DNA of 64,000 nt from Actinomycetota bacterium (GTDB lineage Bacteria > Actinomycetota > Geothermincolia > Fen-727 > Anoxymicrobiaceae). Below are positions 16,210 through 25,101 of the stretch, piece by piece. Numbering within the stretch: position 1 is the stretch's first letter; every line of letters begins with the position of its first letter. The stretch spans positions 1 to 64,000 of the forward strand of contig JAHJCO010000008.1 of assembly GCA_018831265.1 (NCBI GenBank). The letters are read 5' to 3'. Both the position numbers and the translations under genes were made by a program. Under the pieces are notes generated by a model that had not been told where the DNA came from, ran no database searches, and worked only from the letters and a program-made list of their open reading frames with translations.

Positions 16210-19200
16210 CTAATCCCCTGTTCCCCCCACCGTATCCGTCCCGGCACCTCTCTCATGCCAGTACATGGCCCTCTCCGCCATTATCTTCTTACCGGAGGTC
16301 GTGCAGGTGACCACGATGGAGGCCCTGCCGGCAAGGCCGGAGTGCCAGGCCATGTTGAAGGTCCTCCTGGTGTTGGCGGGAATCGTCTCGACCTCAGTGA
16401 CGTTTCCCTCTCCGGTGGCGGTGAGATAAGCAATGGTGACCTTGACATCTTCGCTGTTGGGGTTGGCCACCAGGGTCCAGGTCTCGCAAGAGGAGTCCGC
16501 CTGTCCGTCGGGGAGGTAGAACGTGGTGTGGGGTTCACAGAGCCCTATGGAGTCGTGGCACGCCTCTCCAAAGGTGGTGCCCTCCCCCCAGTACATGGCA
16601 CGCTCGGCGATTATGGGGGCGTTGCCGGTGCTCTCCACCTTGGTGGAGAAGTCCGAACCGGGCAGGAAGTCGTTCACCCTGATGGTCTTGCGGGACGACG
16701 CTTCAATGTGTACCGGGTTCCGGGGATGGGCCTTCTCCCCTTCACCGGTGAGGTAGGTGACATTCACGTCAACCGGGCCTGGGTTGGGGTTCTGGATGAG
16801 CACGTAGGTGGTGAACCCCCAGTCGGTGGTGCCTTCCGCCAGGTAATAGGCGGGGGCGGGGGCTGTGGTCCCTATGGATTCGTGCCCCTCCCTCCTGTTG
16901 TGGCGGTATACCGACCTCTCGCATATGACAGGCTTGTCTGATGCCACCTGTATGGAGGCGTCCACTATCCCGGCGTGGTCGAACATGGAGTAGCTCCTGC
17001 GGGAAGAGGCGGGTACCGCCTCGGTCTTCACCACAGGGGTCCCACCTTCCACCATGTAGGTTATCGTGCAGTTCGCCGGCCCGTCATTCGGGTTCTGGAT
17101 GAGCAGCCAGGTCTCAAACCCCCAGTCCGAGGTGCCTTCAGGCATGTACCAGGTGGTGGAGGGCTCCGTCACCCCTATCGAGGAGTGTCCCTCAGGGGAG
17201 AGCGCCCCCGGCCCGATCCAGGTCATCGTCCTGTCCACTGCCATCGGATATCCCCCGGCGCACTCGATCCTGGTGGAGAAGTCATTCTTACCTACTACCG
17301 TGAGCAGGTGATCGTTGGTCAGCGTGGTCTGCGAGAGGGGTGGGACTTGTATCTCCTCGTTCCCGGCCTCCGCATCGCATGGCATATAGGTGATATCGAG
17401 GTCCACGACACGGTTGTTGGGGTTGGTGACGGTGATGCTGGTGGAGAAGCCCCAATCGGTGGTGCCTTCGGCCAGGTACCAGGTGGTGGGGGTGACCCGG
17501 CTCACCGTGGTGAACGTCTCTATCCCTCCGTAGGACCAGCCGGCGGAGTTGTGCCCCCCGGCCTGATACTCGTAGGCGGTCCCCGGTGAGAGACCGGTCA
17601 CCGGATGCAAGAAGGTCCCCGTGCCATACGAGCCGGACTGCGCCCAGTCGGTCCAGTTGGTGGTGCCGTCTTTCCGGTAGCGGAAGCCTCTCTGGTCCGC
17701 ATTCTCGCCACCCGTTGAGGTGATGTTGCCGTTCAGGGTGGCGCCGGCGGTTGTGATCGAAGTGGCGGCGCTGGTGGTCAAGGTGGGGACAACGGCATCA
17801 GTGGTGAACTCCTCCTGGCTTCCGTATGCGGTCCCCACCGAGTTGGTGGCATAGGCCCTGACATGGTAGAGCGTTCCGGGACTGAGCACCGTGATGCTGC
17901 TGGTGAATGTCCCTGTGCCTGTTCCGTCTGTCGTGTGATTGCCTGTTGTTGTGGGGTTGGCAGACGTGCTCCAGCACACCCCGCGTGCGGTTACAGGATC
18001 TCCCCCGTCAGCGGTCACGTTCCCGCCGGAGTCTGCTGTCGTAGAGGTGACGTTGGTGGCGGCGGTCGTCGCTACGGTGGGAGTGGTGTCGGTCGTGAAC
18101 GTGAGGTCGTCGCCGTACGAGGTCCCCACCGAGTTGGTGGCATAGGCCCTGACATGGTAGAGCGTTCCGGGACTGAGCACCGTGATGCTGCTGGTGAATG
18201 TCCCTGTGCCTGTTCCGTCTGTCGTGTGATTGCCTGTTGTTGTGGGGTTGGGGGAGGTGCTCCAGCACACCCCGCGTGCGGTTACAGGATCTCCCCCGTC
18301 AGCGGTCACGTTCCCGCCTGAGTCTGCTGTCGTAGAGGTGACGTTGGTGGCGGCGGTCGTCGCTACGGTGGGAGGGTCCGCGACCGTATCCTTCCACTCG
18401 TTGTAGTAAACGTTGAGCAGGAGTAGAAACTCCGCAGTCGCTTTCTGATTGCCTGCCGCATTCGGATGATCATCCCCGTCGTGGTAAGGAGACGTGCCGT
18501 CGTATGAAGGTGAGTAAGTATGCTGGATACTTCCGCCTATCAAACGGTGATGAGAGTCTGTCTCCGATAGGACGCCGTAGAAATCGAACACCCTGACATT
18601 GTTGTTGGCATAACCGGCCAGCCAGCCGGTATCTTCGTCAACCAGCCAGTCACACAGCTCTTTCGTCCTGACATAACTGCTTACGACGGTCTCTCCCGGC
18701 GGTGTCGCCAGTATGAAGAGCTTGTCCGTGTGGGCTTCGAAATATGGAAGCAGGCTGTTGTAGATAGCTTTTTCGTCGTCGATGCTCGCCCCTACTTCAC
18801 TGCACGGATAGCAGGATTTGAACAGGATGATGTCATTATCTCCACCCGGATCGGCGATGGTGTTGGCGTATGCATAGTGAGAGCCGTTGGAATACACGTA
18901 GGGCATCTTCGTACCGTTGAACCAGGAAGGCCAGTCGGTGGTGTCCGTGTGATCGCCCAGGTTGTCACCCGGTTCCGCGTCCCATCCGTAGTACGTCTCG
19001 GTCACGAAGTAGTTATTGCCGTTCAGGTTGGTGCCGAGGTTGCCGTTGCCGTCGGCCAGCCAGTTGCTACCGCACGAGTGATGGATGAAGCACAGTTTCT
19101 CAGCAGCGGAAGGGGGTGAGGTATCGATACCTGTACAGGCAGTCGGATAGGGCTCGAGACGCCATAATGATCCTTGATCCTCTGCAACATATGCCTCACC

Positions 19201-20022
19201 ATCACCGCTGCCGGAAGGGATGATCGCGATGCCTTCCTGATCATTAAGAGGCAACACGTACTCACGTATTACGGTGCCGTTTGTCTGCATCTCTACCATG
19301 AGATTGGCGGCATCGTAGATCGCGTACAGGATATTCGTCTCTTTGCAGAAGTGAAGGCCCGATATGTCGGTTACGCCGGGTTTCGGGGTCAGGGTCGCGA
19401 CGTGGGAGACGCTTCCACTGGCGGACAGGTCGACGTCGAAGACATAGATCTTTCCATCAGCCTGCAGGCCGGCGTAGAACAACCCGCCCGACGAACTCAG
19501 ATCGTAGTCGTACGGATGGTACCCGTCGGGAACGAATGCGAGAGCTTCCAATCCCGAGTTATCCGCGCCCGTCATCCAGGTGGTCAAGTCCCATGAATCA
19601 GTAGTGAAGGCGCCCGTGGAGATATCGAACTCCCTTATCGAGTCGGGGTTCTCGATACCCACATATACGTTGGAGTCTCTTCCTGGAACCAGCGCTACGC
19701 CCTCGAGGTCGCCGGCCGGGGTCCAGCTGGAGATGATGTTTCCGTCCGTATCCATTCGCGTCAGTTTGCCGTTGTCGCTGCAGAGGAACAGGCTGTTGAG
19801 CGCGGGGCTCCAATCCAGTCCGCTGGGTTCGTAGGGAAGAGGAAGATTCCCGCCTGTGTCTGTGCTGGTCGTACCCGGCCATGGATCCGCGGCCATTGCC
19901 CTATCGATGAAGACCGAGACAGACAATAAACAGAATATCAATACCAGAATACAGGTACCGATAATGCTTCTACGGATTGATTTCCCGTATCTCCCGATGA
20001 CAATCGTACCGACGGGCTGCAT
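16210..20022 (-). CDS. Exported SdiA-regulated-like propeller / SGNH-like / FN3-like protein with four WYLAEG-type modules
   Basis: 1270 residues; GGGAGG precedes ATG 20022. A signal anchor (about 20-43, ending AMAA) is followed by a propeller (about 50-300; EPSGLDWSPALNSLFLCSDN, DLEGVALVPG) resembling SdiA-regulated or phytase-like domains. Residues about 310-560 (LCFIHHSCGSNWL at the start, DDHPNAAGNQKA near the end) look like an SGNH-type hydrolase domain with a terminal D-x-x-H. Two almost identical 97-residue FN3-like repeats and a third diverged one follow (about 560-840). Four modules opening WYLAEGTTDWGF, WYMPEGTSDWGF, YYLAEGTTDWGF and FYLPDGQADSSC end the protein. Extracellular; no anchor seen. 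Confidence 0.75.
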   Translation of the reverse strand: MQPVGTIVIGRYGKSIRRSIIGTCILVLIFCLLSVSVFIDRAMAADPWPGTTSTDTGGNLPLPYEPSGLDWSPALNSLFLCSDNGKLTRMDTDGNIISSWTPAGDLEGVALVPGRDSNVYVGIENPDSIREFDISTGAFTTDSWDLTTWMTGADNSGLEALAFVPDGYHPYDYDLSSSGGLFYAGLQADGKIYVFDVDLSASGSVSHVATLTPKPGVTDISGLHFCKETNILYAIYDAANLMVEMQTNGTVIREYVLPLNDQEGIAIIPSGSGDGEAYVAEDQGSLWRLEPYPTACTGIDTSPPSAAEKLCFIHHSCGSNWLADGNGNLGTNLNGNNYFVTETYYGWDAEPGDNLGDHTDTTDWPSWFNGTKMPYVYSNGSHYAYANTIADPGGDNDIILFKSCYPCSEVGASIDDEKAIYNSLLPYFEAHTDKLFILATPPGETVVSSYVRTKELCDWLVDEDTGWLAGYANNNVRVFDFYGVLSETDSHHRLIGGSIQHTYSPSYDGTSPYHDGDDHPNAAGNQKATAEFLLLLNVYYNEWKDTVADPPTVATTAATNVTSTTADSGGNVTADGGDPVTARGVCWSTSPNPTTTGNHTTDGTGTGTFTSSITVLSPGTLYHVRAYATNSVGTSYGDDLTFTTDTTPTVATTAATNVTSTTADSGGNVTADGGDPVTARGVCWSTSANPTTTGNHTTDGTGTGTFTSSITVLSPGTLYHVRAYATNSVGTAYGSQEEFTTDAVVPTLTTSAATSITTAGATLNGNITSTGGENADQRGFRYRKDGTTNWTDWAQSGSYGTGTFLHPVTGLSPGTAYEYQAGGHNSAGWSYGGIETFTTVSRVTPTTWYLAEGTTDWGFSTSITVTNPNNRVVDLDITYMPCDAEAGNEEIQVPPLSQTTLTNDHLLTVVGKNDFSTRIECAGGYPMAVDRTMTWIGPGALSPEGHSSIGVTEPSTTWYMPEGTSDWGFETWLLIQNPNDGPANCTITYMVEGGTPVVKTEAVPASSRRSYSMFDHAGIVDASIQVASDKPVICERSVYRHNRREGHESIGTTAPAPAYYLAEGTTDWGFTTYVLIQNPNPGPVDVNVTYLTGEGEKAHPRNPVHIEASSRKTIRVNDFLPGSDFSTKVESTGNAPIIAERAMYWGEGTTFGEACHDSIGLCEPHTTFYLPDGQADSSCETWTLVANPNSEDVKVTIAYLTATGEGNVTEVETIPANTRRTFNMAWHSGLAGRASIVVTCTTSGKKIMAERAMYWHERGAGTDTVGGTGD
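17831..18373. repeat. Near-identical 291-bp tandem repeat inside the exoprotein gene
   Basis: The stretches starting at 17831 and 18122 (both GTCCCCACCGAGTTGGTGGC...) repeat with a 291-bp period and very few differences. This gives the two TTAATNVTSTTADSGGNV-type FN3-like repeats. Such identity points to recent duplication or gene conversion and is a place where short-read assembly may collapse or expand copies. Confidence 0.8.
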
Positions 20023-20233
20023 CGCAGCCTCCCTGCTACCCGTGATCTCTTTTTCTCACTATATTCTCTTCTCCCTTGCCCCGGCAAGAATGCCTGGACT
20101 CCGCCGGGGAGTCGGCGATGACCTCACTTCCGTGAATTCATCACGCAGCCGCCCCTTCATCCCGGACGTGAAGCCTCAACCTTGCCTGGACGCAGGTATC
20201 ATGATGAGATTACGCACCGGTGGCGATTCTGGT

Positions 20234-21007
20234 CTAAGCGTTTGCGGCGGGTGTTCTGGCTCTGTAGAGCCGCACCGAAGCGAGATAGAAGACAACCAAT
20301 ATCCCAACGATCCAGGCCAGGGCCACCCATGCGCTATCACCGGGCGTGCCGTTTGTCAGCAACGAGCGCATGGTTTCGACAACCGGAGTGAGCGGCTGGT
20401 GTTCGGCGAAGCCGCGCAGGAGCGGTGTCATGGAGTCGGTCGGCACGAACGACGGACTAATAAAGACCAGGAGCATCAGAATATAGCTGAACGATCCCGC
20501 CCCCTCGGCACTTTTCGCCAGCAATCCGAAGAAAATAGCCAGCCATGTCAGAGCAAGCGTCAGCAGTGCCAGTAATCCGACAAACAGCAGCCATTCGCCA
20601 AGGCCCGCATCGCTACGAAAGCCGATAACAAACGCGACGATCAGCACCAGTAGCGACGAAAACAGGTTTGACAAAGTTGATGACGCAGCCTGCCCGCTCA
20701 GGATTGAAGAAGGCGCGACCGGCATAGTGCGAAAGCGGTTGATGATGCCTTTCTGTATGTCGGTGTTCAGACGAAAGGCAGCGTACGCGATACCGCTGAT
20801 GACCGTTAGCACGATGATACCCGGCGTGATGAAATCAACGTAGTTCACCGAGCCGGTTTGCCGGCCGAGCGCACCGCCGAACACGTACACGAACAGCAAC
20901 AGCAACGCGATCGGCGTCAATACCACCGTGATAATGGTATCGGGGCTGCGCAGAATGTGTTTCAGGCTGCGCTTTGCCATGGTCCAGGTGTCTTTGATGG
21001 TTCGCAT
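20234..21007 (-). CDS. ABC-2 type exporter permease (DrrB-like)
   Basis: 257 residues with six hydrophobic spans. The N-terminal elbow (MAKRSLKHILRSPDTIITVVLTPIALLLLF), the GGALG loop and FRTMPVAPSSILSGQA are typical of daunorubicin-resistance DrrB/YadH permeases. Starts 2 nt after the stop of the ATPase gene, so the pair is translationally coupled. Base composition is visibly lower in GC than the flanking genes. Exports an unknown, probably hydrophobic, compound. Confidence 0.85.
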   Translation of the reverse strand: MRTIKDTWTMAKRSLKHILRSPDTIITVVLTPIALLLLFVYVFGGALGRQTGSVNYVDFITPGIIVLTVISGIAYAAFRLNTDIQKGIINRFRTMPVAPSSILSGQAASSTLSNLFSSLLVLIVAFVIGFRSDAGLGEWLLFVGLLALLTLALTWLAIFFGLLAKSAEGAGSFSYILMLLVFISPSFVPTDSMTPLLRGFAEHQPLTPVVETMRSLLTNGTPGDSAWVALAWIVGILVVFYLASVRLYRARTPAANA

Positions 21008-21009
21008 GG

Positions 21010-21945
21010 CTATTCTTCCCCCTTCTTGTCGCCGGTGAGCTTGAAGAACACGTCATCGAGCGTCGGTACTTTCTGCGAGAAGTCAGCCGGTTCAATCCTG
21101 GCATCACGAAGTCGAATAAATAAATCGGCAAGCTGCGTTGTACTGGCACCAGCCGTGACAGTGAGGGTCAGGCCGCTATCGCTCTTCATCACTTCGTAGC
21201 GCTTCTGCAATATGCCCGCCGCTTGCATTAGCTGCCGCTCATCATGAAACGTCAGCTCGACACGATCGCTTGGCACCAGTTTCTTCAGTTCGCCGGCCGT
21301 ACCGCTGGCAACGATTATGCCTTTGTGCAGCAAGGCGATCATGTCGGCAAGTTCGTCGGCTTCTTCGAGGTATTGCGTGGTCAGAAAGATTGTCGTGCCT
21401 TTCTCTGCCAGTGTTCGGATCGTCTGCCACATATCATTACGTGCTTCCGGATCAAGGCCGGTGGTTGGCTCATCGAAGAAAATGACGGGCGGATTGCCGA
21501 TGAGGCTCATGGCAATGTCCAGCCGACGCCGCATACCGCCTGAGAAGGTAGCCACCCGCCGATCAGCCGCATCTGTCAGATCAAAGGTTTTGAGCAGCCC
21601 GGTGGCGGTACGCGACGAATCTTCAACGTGACGTAAATCACCGATTAGTTCCAGGTTTTCGCGGGCGGAGAGCACATCATCGACTGCTGCAAACTGTCCC
21701 GTCAGGCTGATCGACCGCCGCACAGCATCTGCTTCTTTTGCAACATCATGCCCACTTACGGTAGCCACACCCTCATCTGCCTTGAGGAGAGTCGTCAGGA
21801 TATTGATGATGGTCGTTTTGCCTGCGCCGTTGCTGCCGAGAAGGGCAAAAACCGTACCGCGCTCGACCGTGAAATCAACCCCTCTTAGCACCACGTTCTT
21901 TTTGAACGACTTCTTGAGTCCTTTGACCGTAATTGCTGTATTCAT
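21010..21945 (-). CDS. ABC exporter ATP-binding protein (DrrA-like)
   Basis: 311 residues. Walker A GSNGAGKTT (about 35-43), signature FSGGMRRRLDIAMS, Walker B VIFFDEPTTGLD, and a C-terminal DrrA-like domain ending in VPTLDDVFFKLTG. It energises the permease at 20234. Downstream of the PadR and HAAS-pentapeptide genes; PadR/ABC pairs usually respond to toxic small molecules. Confidence 0.9.
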   Translation of the reverse strand: MNTAITVKGLKKSFKKNVVLRGVDFTVERGTVFALLGSNGAGKTTIINILTTLLKADEGVATVSGHDVAKEADAVRRSISLTGQFAAVDDVLSARENLELIGDLRHVEDSSRTATGLLKTFDLTDAADRRVATFSGGMRRRLDIAMSLIGNPPVIFFDEPTTGLDPEARNDMWQTIRTLAEKGTTIFLTTQYLEEADELADMIALLHKGIIVASGTAGELKKLVPSDRVELTFHDERQLMQAAGILQKRYEVMKSDSGLTLTVTAGASTTQLADLFIRLRDARIEPADFSQKVPTLDDVFFKLTGDKKGEE

Positions 21946-22111
21946 ACCCTCCCCTTGTTACTTGCGAGGAATTTGCGATTTCCATACTTGTTCCACAATC
22001 GAGTTCACCAAGCTTGCTCCAGGAGTCTGGCCGCTGAATCCAGGTGCTCTTGATCGTGAAATACGAGCTCGACACGTCCTTGGGGAAGGGCAGGCATTTC
22101 CATGTCAGGTC

Positions 22112-22939
22112 CTACAGGAACGTAGTGTCGTTCAGCGTTGCCCCGGCGCCCTTCAGAAGGGCGTAGGTGACCTTGTCCATTTTCGCGCCGTCAAAAATGG
22201 CGTCTTTGACCTCGGTGTGGTGAAAAGACACTTCACGCAGGGTCGAGTTCCTGAATGACGTGTTGCCAAGTGAAGCGCGGTCGAAGACGACCCTTTCAAG
22301 CGTCTGGTTGTCAAACGAATCTCCGATCAGGCTGGATATACTGAAGATAGTGCCGTCGAGAGTCGCACCCGTGAATAATGCGTCTTTCAAGTTAGAGACC
22401 TTGAACTTCGTACCTCTGAGCATGCTGCCGCTGAAGGAGACGCCTCCCAGATCGCTGCCGGAAAAAACCGCGTCCGTCAGATCGGCGCCATCGAACGACG
22501 TGCCTCTGAGATCGGACGCCCGAAACTTCGCACCGCGAAGTTCCGATCGATCGAAGGAAGCGTCCGTGAGCTCGCTGCAGCTGAAGTCTCTGCCCGACAG
22601 CGTGGAATCACTCAGGTCCGCTTGTCTCAGAGTTATACATGAAAATTGAGAGCGTCCTGCCCTGGCTCGCCTCGTTGCCTTCGTCGATGTCTTACCGAGG
22701 CCCCGATTCTCCAACTGCGCGCTCTCCCCATGAGGCACCTGGTCCATGATCTCCGCGACGTCACCGAATGAGTCAATCGTGGCCTGATAGGCCTCGTCCT
22801 CGCTTCTACCCTGTTTTCTCAATTCGTCGTACTTCTCTTGCAGGTTAACGAGCAGCTCCTGGGTTACGTCAGCCCGCGAGGGAAAATTACCATAGGGCGC
22901 GAAGGTCTCGTCCAGAAACCGCTTCAATTCATCTTTCAT
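22112..22939 (-). CDS. HAAS-like domain fused to pentapeptide repeats
   Basis: 275 residues. Residues 1-70 (LQEKYDELRKQGRSEDEAYQATIDSFGD) fit the HAAS/permease-prefix domain that commonly accompanies PadR regulators. From about residue 110 on the protein is a pentapeptide-repeat solenoid (A(D/N)Lxx pattern: LRQADLSDSTLSGRDFSCSE and onward, ending LNDTTFL), about 30 pentapeptides. No membrane helix. Such a fusion is unusual: HAAS domains normally precede membrane or permease parts. It may sense PadR or the exporter, or shield a target as DNA-gyrase-mimicking pentapeptide proteins do; both are inference. Confidence 0.75.
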   Translation of the reverse strand: MKDELKRFLDETFAPYGNFPSRADVTQELLVNLQEKYDELRKQGRSEDEAYQATIDSFGDVAEIMDQVPHGESAQLENRGLGKTSTKATRRARAGRSQFSCITLRQADLSDSTLSGRDFSCSELTDASFDRSELRGAKFRASDLRGTSFDGADLTDAVFSGSDLGGVSFSGSMLRGTKFKVSNLKDALFTGATLDGTIFSISSLIGDSFDNQTLERVVFDRASLGNTSFRNSTLREVSFHHTEVKDAIFDGAKMDKVTYALLKGAGATLNDTTFL

Positions 22940-22951
22940 GTTGCTCCTTCG

Positions 22952-23290
22952 CTACAACAACTTGTCCAGGATCCGCTTGGCGTAGTCCCATTGTTGTTTG
23001 TTGCTCCGATATAGTTCGTGGCCTCTTCGGGTTATGTGGTAGTATCGGCGCCTGCCGCCCTGGGTTTCGTCCCCCCAGTACGACGTGATGTACCCTTCTT
23101 TCTCCAGCCGTTTCAGGCTGGAATACATGGTCGCCTCTTTCAGTTCGTAGAGGCCCTCCGACTGTTCGAGCACCAGTTTCGTGATTCCGTAGCCGTACTG
23201 ATCTCCATCAGCCAGCAACCCAAGAACGATGGTATCGGTGTGCCCACGAAGCAGATCCGACGACAGCTCATTGCTCTTCATGGGTAACAT
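22952..23290 (-). CDS. PadR family transcriptional regulator
   Basis: 112 residues. DTIVLGLLADGDQYGYGITKLV, LYELKEATMYSSLKRLEKEGYI and GGRRRYYHITRRGHELY form the PadR winged helix with its beta-hairpin wing. Start at ATG 23290 or 23281 is open; neither has a strong ribosome-binding site. First gene of the exporter operon; it likely represses the operon until a ligand binds. Confidence 0.9.
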   Translation of the reverse strand: MLPMKSNELSSDLLRGHTDTIVLGLLADGDQYGYGITKLVLEQSEGLYELKEATMYSSLKRLEKEGYITSYWGDETQGGRRRYYHITRRGHELYRSNKQQWDYAKRILDKLL

Positions 23291-23298
23291 TGTGTGTC

Positions 23299-23325
23299 AT
23301 ATTACTATGCCTGTCAAGGTAATAT
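23299..23325. promoter_or_regulatory. ATATTAC/GTAATAT dyad before padR-type gene
   Basis: ATATTAC (23299-23305) and GTAATAT (23319-23325) are exact inverted repeats separated by 13 nt, 9 nt before the PadR start. On the minus strand TTGACA lies between them, so the dyad would cover the promoter. Autorepression by PadR is inferred. Confidence 0.5.
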
Positions 23326-23410
23326 TACTGTGAAGAGGATCAGCGCAAAGCTGGCGAGACTTCAACATTATTGACTGTTTTCCAGAGTGTCCAAGCGCTC
23401 GAACAATGCG

Positions 23411-24097
23411 TTAATCAAGCGGTTTTTCGACACTCCGCCCCAGGCGCAGGTTCGCCACCTCGAAGTACATGTCATAGAGGTGGAGGCCTTTGCTGACCGC
23501 GATGGTTTCGCCGGGCTTGACGTCGTTACCGATCTCGTCGGCCATGTACTCCTTGAGGAGCTGGATGCCGGCCAGGTTGGAGGGGAAGCCGCCCCAGAGG
23601 TCCCAGGAGCGGAAGTAGAGGATGAAGTGGAGGCGCTTCTCGTCCGGGTAGATGCGCGTGTCGATCTGGCGCAGGCAGGGGGGGTCGGCCAGGAAGATAC
23701 TGCGGGGGTCGCAAACGGCCATGCAGGCCTGGTTGGTCCCGAAGCCGTCCTCCCTGTACATACGGATGACCTCGGGAATCTGCGGCTCCAGGAACTGCCC
23801 GTAGGTGTAGTCTTCCCTCTCAGCCTTCGAGTAGGCCGAGACCAGCTTGTCCAGGTAGTTGGTGACGAACTCCATGTCGGTGGGTGGGGGGAGGCTCGAG
23901 CCCTCAGGCATCGTCGGGACCAGCGGTCGCGCCTCCGGGTGGGTGATGCGGACCACCACGAACTCGAACTCGCGGCGCTTCTGGCCTTCGTAGGAGCCCC
24001 GGTCGATCGTGTACTCCCGCCCCTGCTCCATGACCTCCCAGATGCACTGGAACCATGCGTCCGGGATGTCGCGGGCCTGGATATGGGTTATGAGCAC
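23411..24097 (-). CDS. thyA: Thymidylate synthase, archaeal-like short ThyA type
   Basis: 228 residues. The active-site Cys is C141 in LADPPCLRQIDTRI, followed by ILYFRSWDLWGGFPSNLAGIQLLKEYMADEIG, the RS-D and N residues that bind dUMP. SKGLHLYDMYFE closes the site. The length and wording fit the short archaeal/uncommon bacterial ThyA branch rather than the 264-residue E. coli type. Makes dTMP from dUMP and methylene-tetrahydrofolate. Stands alone between palindromic repeats. Confidence 0.75.
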   Translation of the reverse strand: MLITHIQARDIPDAWFQCIWEVMEQGREYTIDRGSYEGQKRREFEFVVVRITHPEARPLVPTMPEGSSLPPPTDMEFVTNYLDKLVSAYSKAEREDYTYGQFLEPQIPEVIRMYREDGFGTNQACMAVCDPRSIFLADPPCLRQIDTRIYPDEKRLHFILYFRSWDLWGGFPSNLAGIQLLKEYMADEIGNDVKPGETIAVSKGLHLYDMYFEVANLRLGRSVEKPLD

Positions 24098-24138
24098 TGG
24101 GCCTCCTTAGTGTCTTTTCTATCTATATTGAATGAAAC

Positions 24139-24216
24139 AAAACCTCAGACCTTTTCCTGCACTACCGCCAGATCTCAATCAGCCCTATCGAGTGCAACAA
24201 AACGTACTGAGGTTTT
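24139..24216. repeat. Long hairpin repeat, copy 1
   Basis: Outer arms AAAACCTCAG (24139-24148) / CTGAGGTTTT (24207-24216) and inner arms TGCACT (24158-24163) / AGTGCA (24191-24196) enclose a 27-nt loop. The copy at 36645-36722 has the same total length and loop length, a compensatory change in the outer arm and an unrelated loop sequence. Confidence 0.75.
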
Positions 24217-24282
24217 CTTTCGTTGTGGCCTCACCAACCCCGCCTGCTCCAACCCTTCTCCCCAGTCCTCCTCCCAACACTC

Positions 24283-24798
24283 CTACCAGGTGTTGTGGTG
24301 GACGATCTCCGAGAGCTCCTTGCGGGGGCGCTCGCCGGGCATCTTCGCGGGGACGCCCAGCGGGGTCAGGCCCACTATGCGGTACTGGTCCGGGACACCG
24401 AGGGCCGCCCGTACACCGGCCTCGTCGAACATCCCTATGAACACCGTGCCCAGGCCCTGCTCGGCGGCCTCCAGCATCAGGTGGTCCATCAGGATGCCGG
24501 CATCCGCCATGTAGTAGTCACGGCCGTCCGGGTTGCCCGACTCGGCCGGGTCCATGCAGACCACCAGCAGCACCGGGGCCGCGGCGACCGCCTTCTGGCC
24601 CGGGTTGTGCTCCAGGACCGCCGAGACCTTCGCTCGGATCTCCGGGTCCCTGACCGCCATGATCTGCCAGCCCTGCTTGTTGGCCCAGGACGCCGCGTAG
24701 CGGGCCGTCTCCAGGACCGCGTCCAGCTGCTCGTCGGTGACCGGGGTCTCCTCGTACTTGCGTACGCTGCGCCTCTTGAGAATCGCGTCGATGGTCAT
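24283..24798 (-). CDS. Nitroreductase family protein
   Basis: 171 residues from ATG 24798 (GGGGG eight bases upstream). MTIDAILKRRSVRKYEETPV holds the FMN-phosphate-binding R-R-S-x-R; ARYAASWANKQGW, DAGILMDHLMLEAAEQGLGTVFIG and IVGLTPLGVPA are further FMN-dependent nitroreductase/NAD(P)H oxidoreductase motifs. Dimeric flavoprotein in the cytosol; substrate unknown. Confidence 0.85.
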   Translation of the reverse strand: MTIDAILKRRSVRKYEETPVTDEQLDAVLETARYAASWANKQGWQIMAVRDPEIRAKVSAVLEHNPGQKAVAAAPVLLVVCMDPAESGNPDGRDYYMADAGILMDHLMLEAAEQGLGTVFIGMFDEAGVRAALGVPDQYRIVGLTPLGVPAKMPGERPRKELSEIVHHNTW

Positions 24799-24858
24799 GT
24801 CAATCGCCCCCTTGAGATGTAATTGGTTGGCGTATTCTATCATGCACCCCCACCCCGA

Positions 24859-24881
24859 CCCTCCCCCGTCAAGGGGGAGGG
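24859..24881. terminator. CCCTCCCCC hairpin between nitroreductase and exoprotein genes
   Basis: CCCTCCCCC (24859-24867) and GGGGGAGGG (24873-24881) pair perfectly over a 5-nt loop. A partial second copy, TGACGGGGGAGGG, ends at 24910. The surrounding 24799-25101 holds no gene. It resembles GC-rich interspersed palindromes more than a classical terminator, since no T-run follows. Confidence 0.4.
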
Positions 24882-25101
24882 AGGAATAGGGTCACCCTGA
24901 CGGGGGAGGGCCTGTCACCCGGGGGGGCTACATAATTCATACTGCGACCGCCGCCGTTTACATTCTCATGGGTGTCCAGTAGCCTCACGTCGGCTGACGA
25001 TTCACATAAAGGGAGTGCAGGCGGGTCCTACCACCATCATGGCCTGAGGGGGGCCGTTACTGATAGAGTGCTGTGGACCCGGGGAAGAAAGGGAGGAGCG
25101 C

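Noticed and set aside
24859..24910. Strong intrinsic terminator
   Set aside because: The stem is perfect but lacks a T-run and resembles dispersed GC-rich palindromes; listed only with low confidence.
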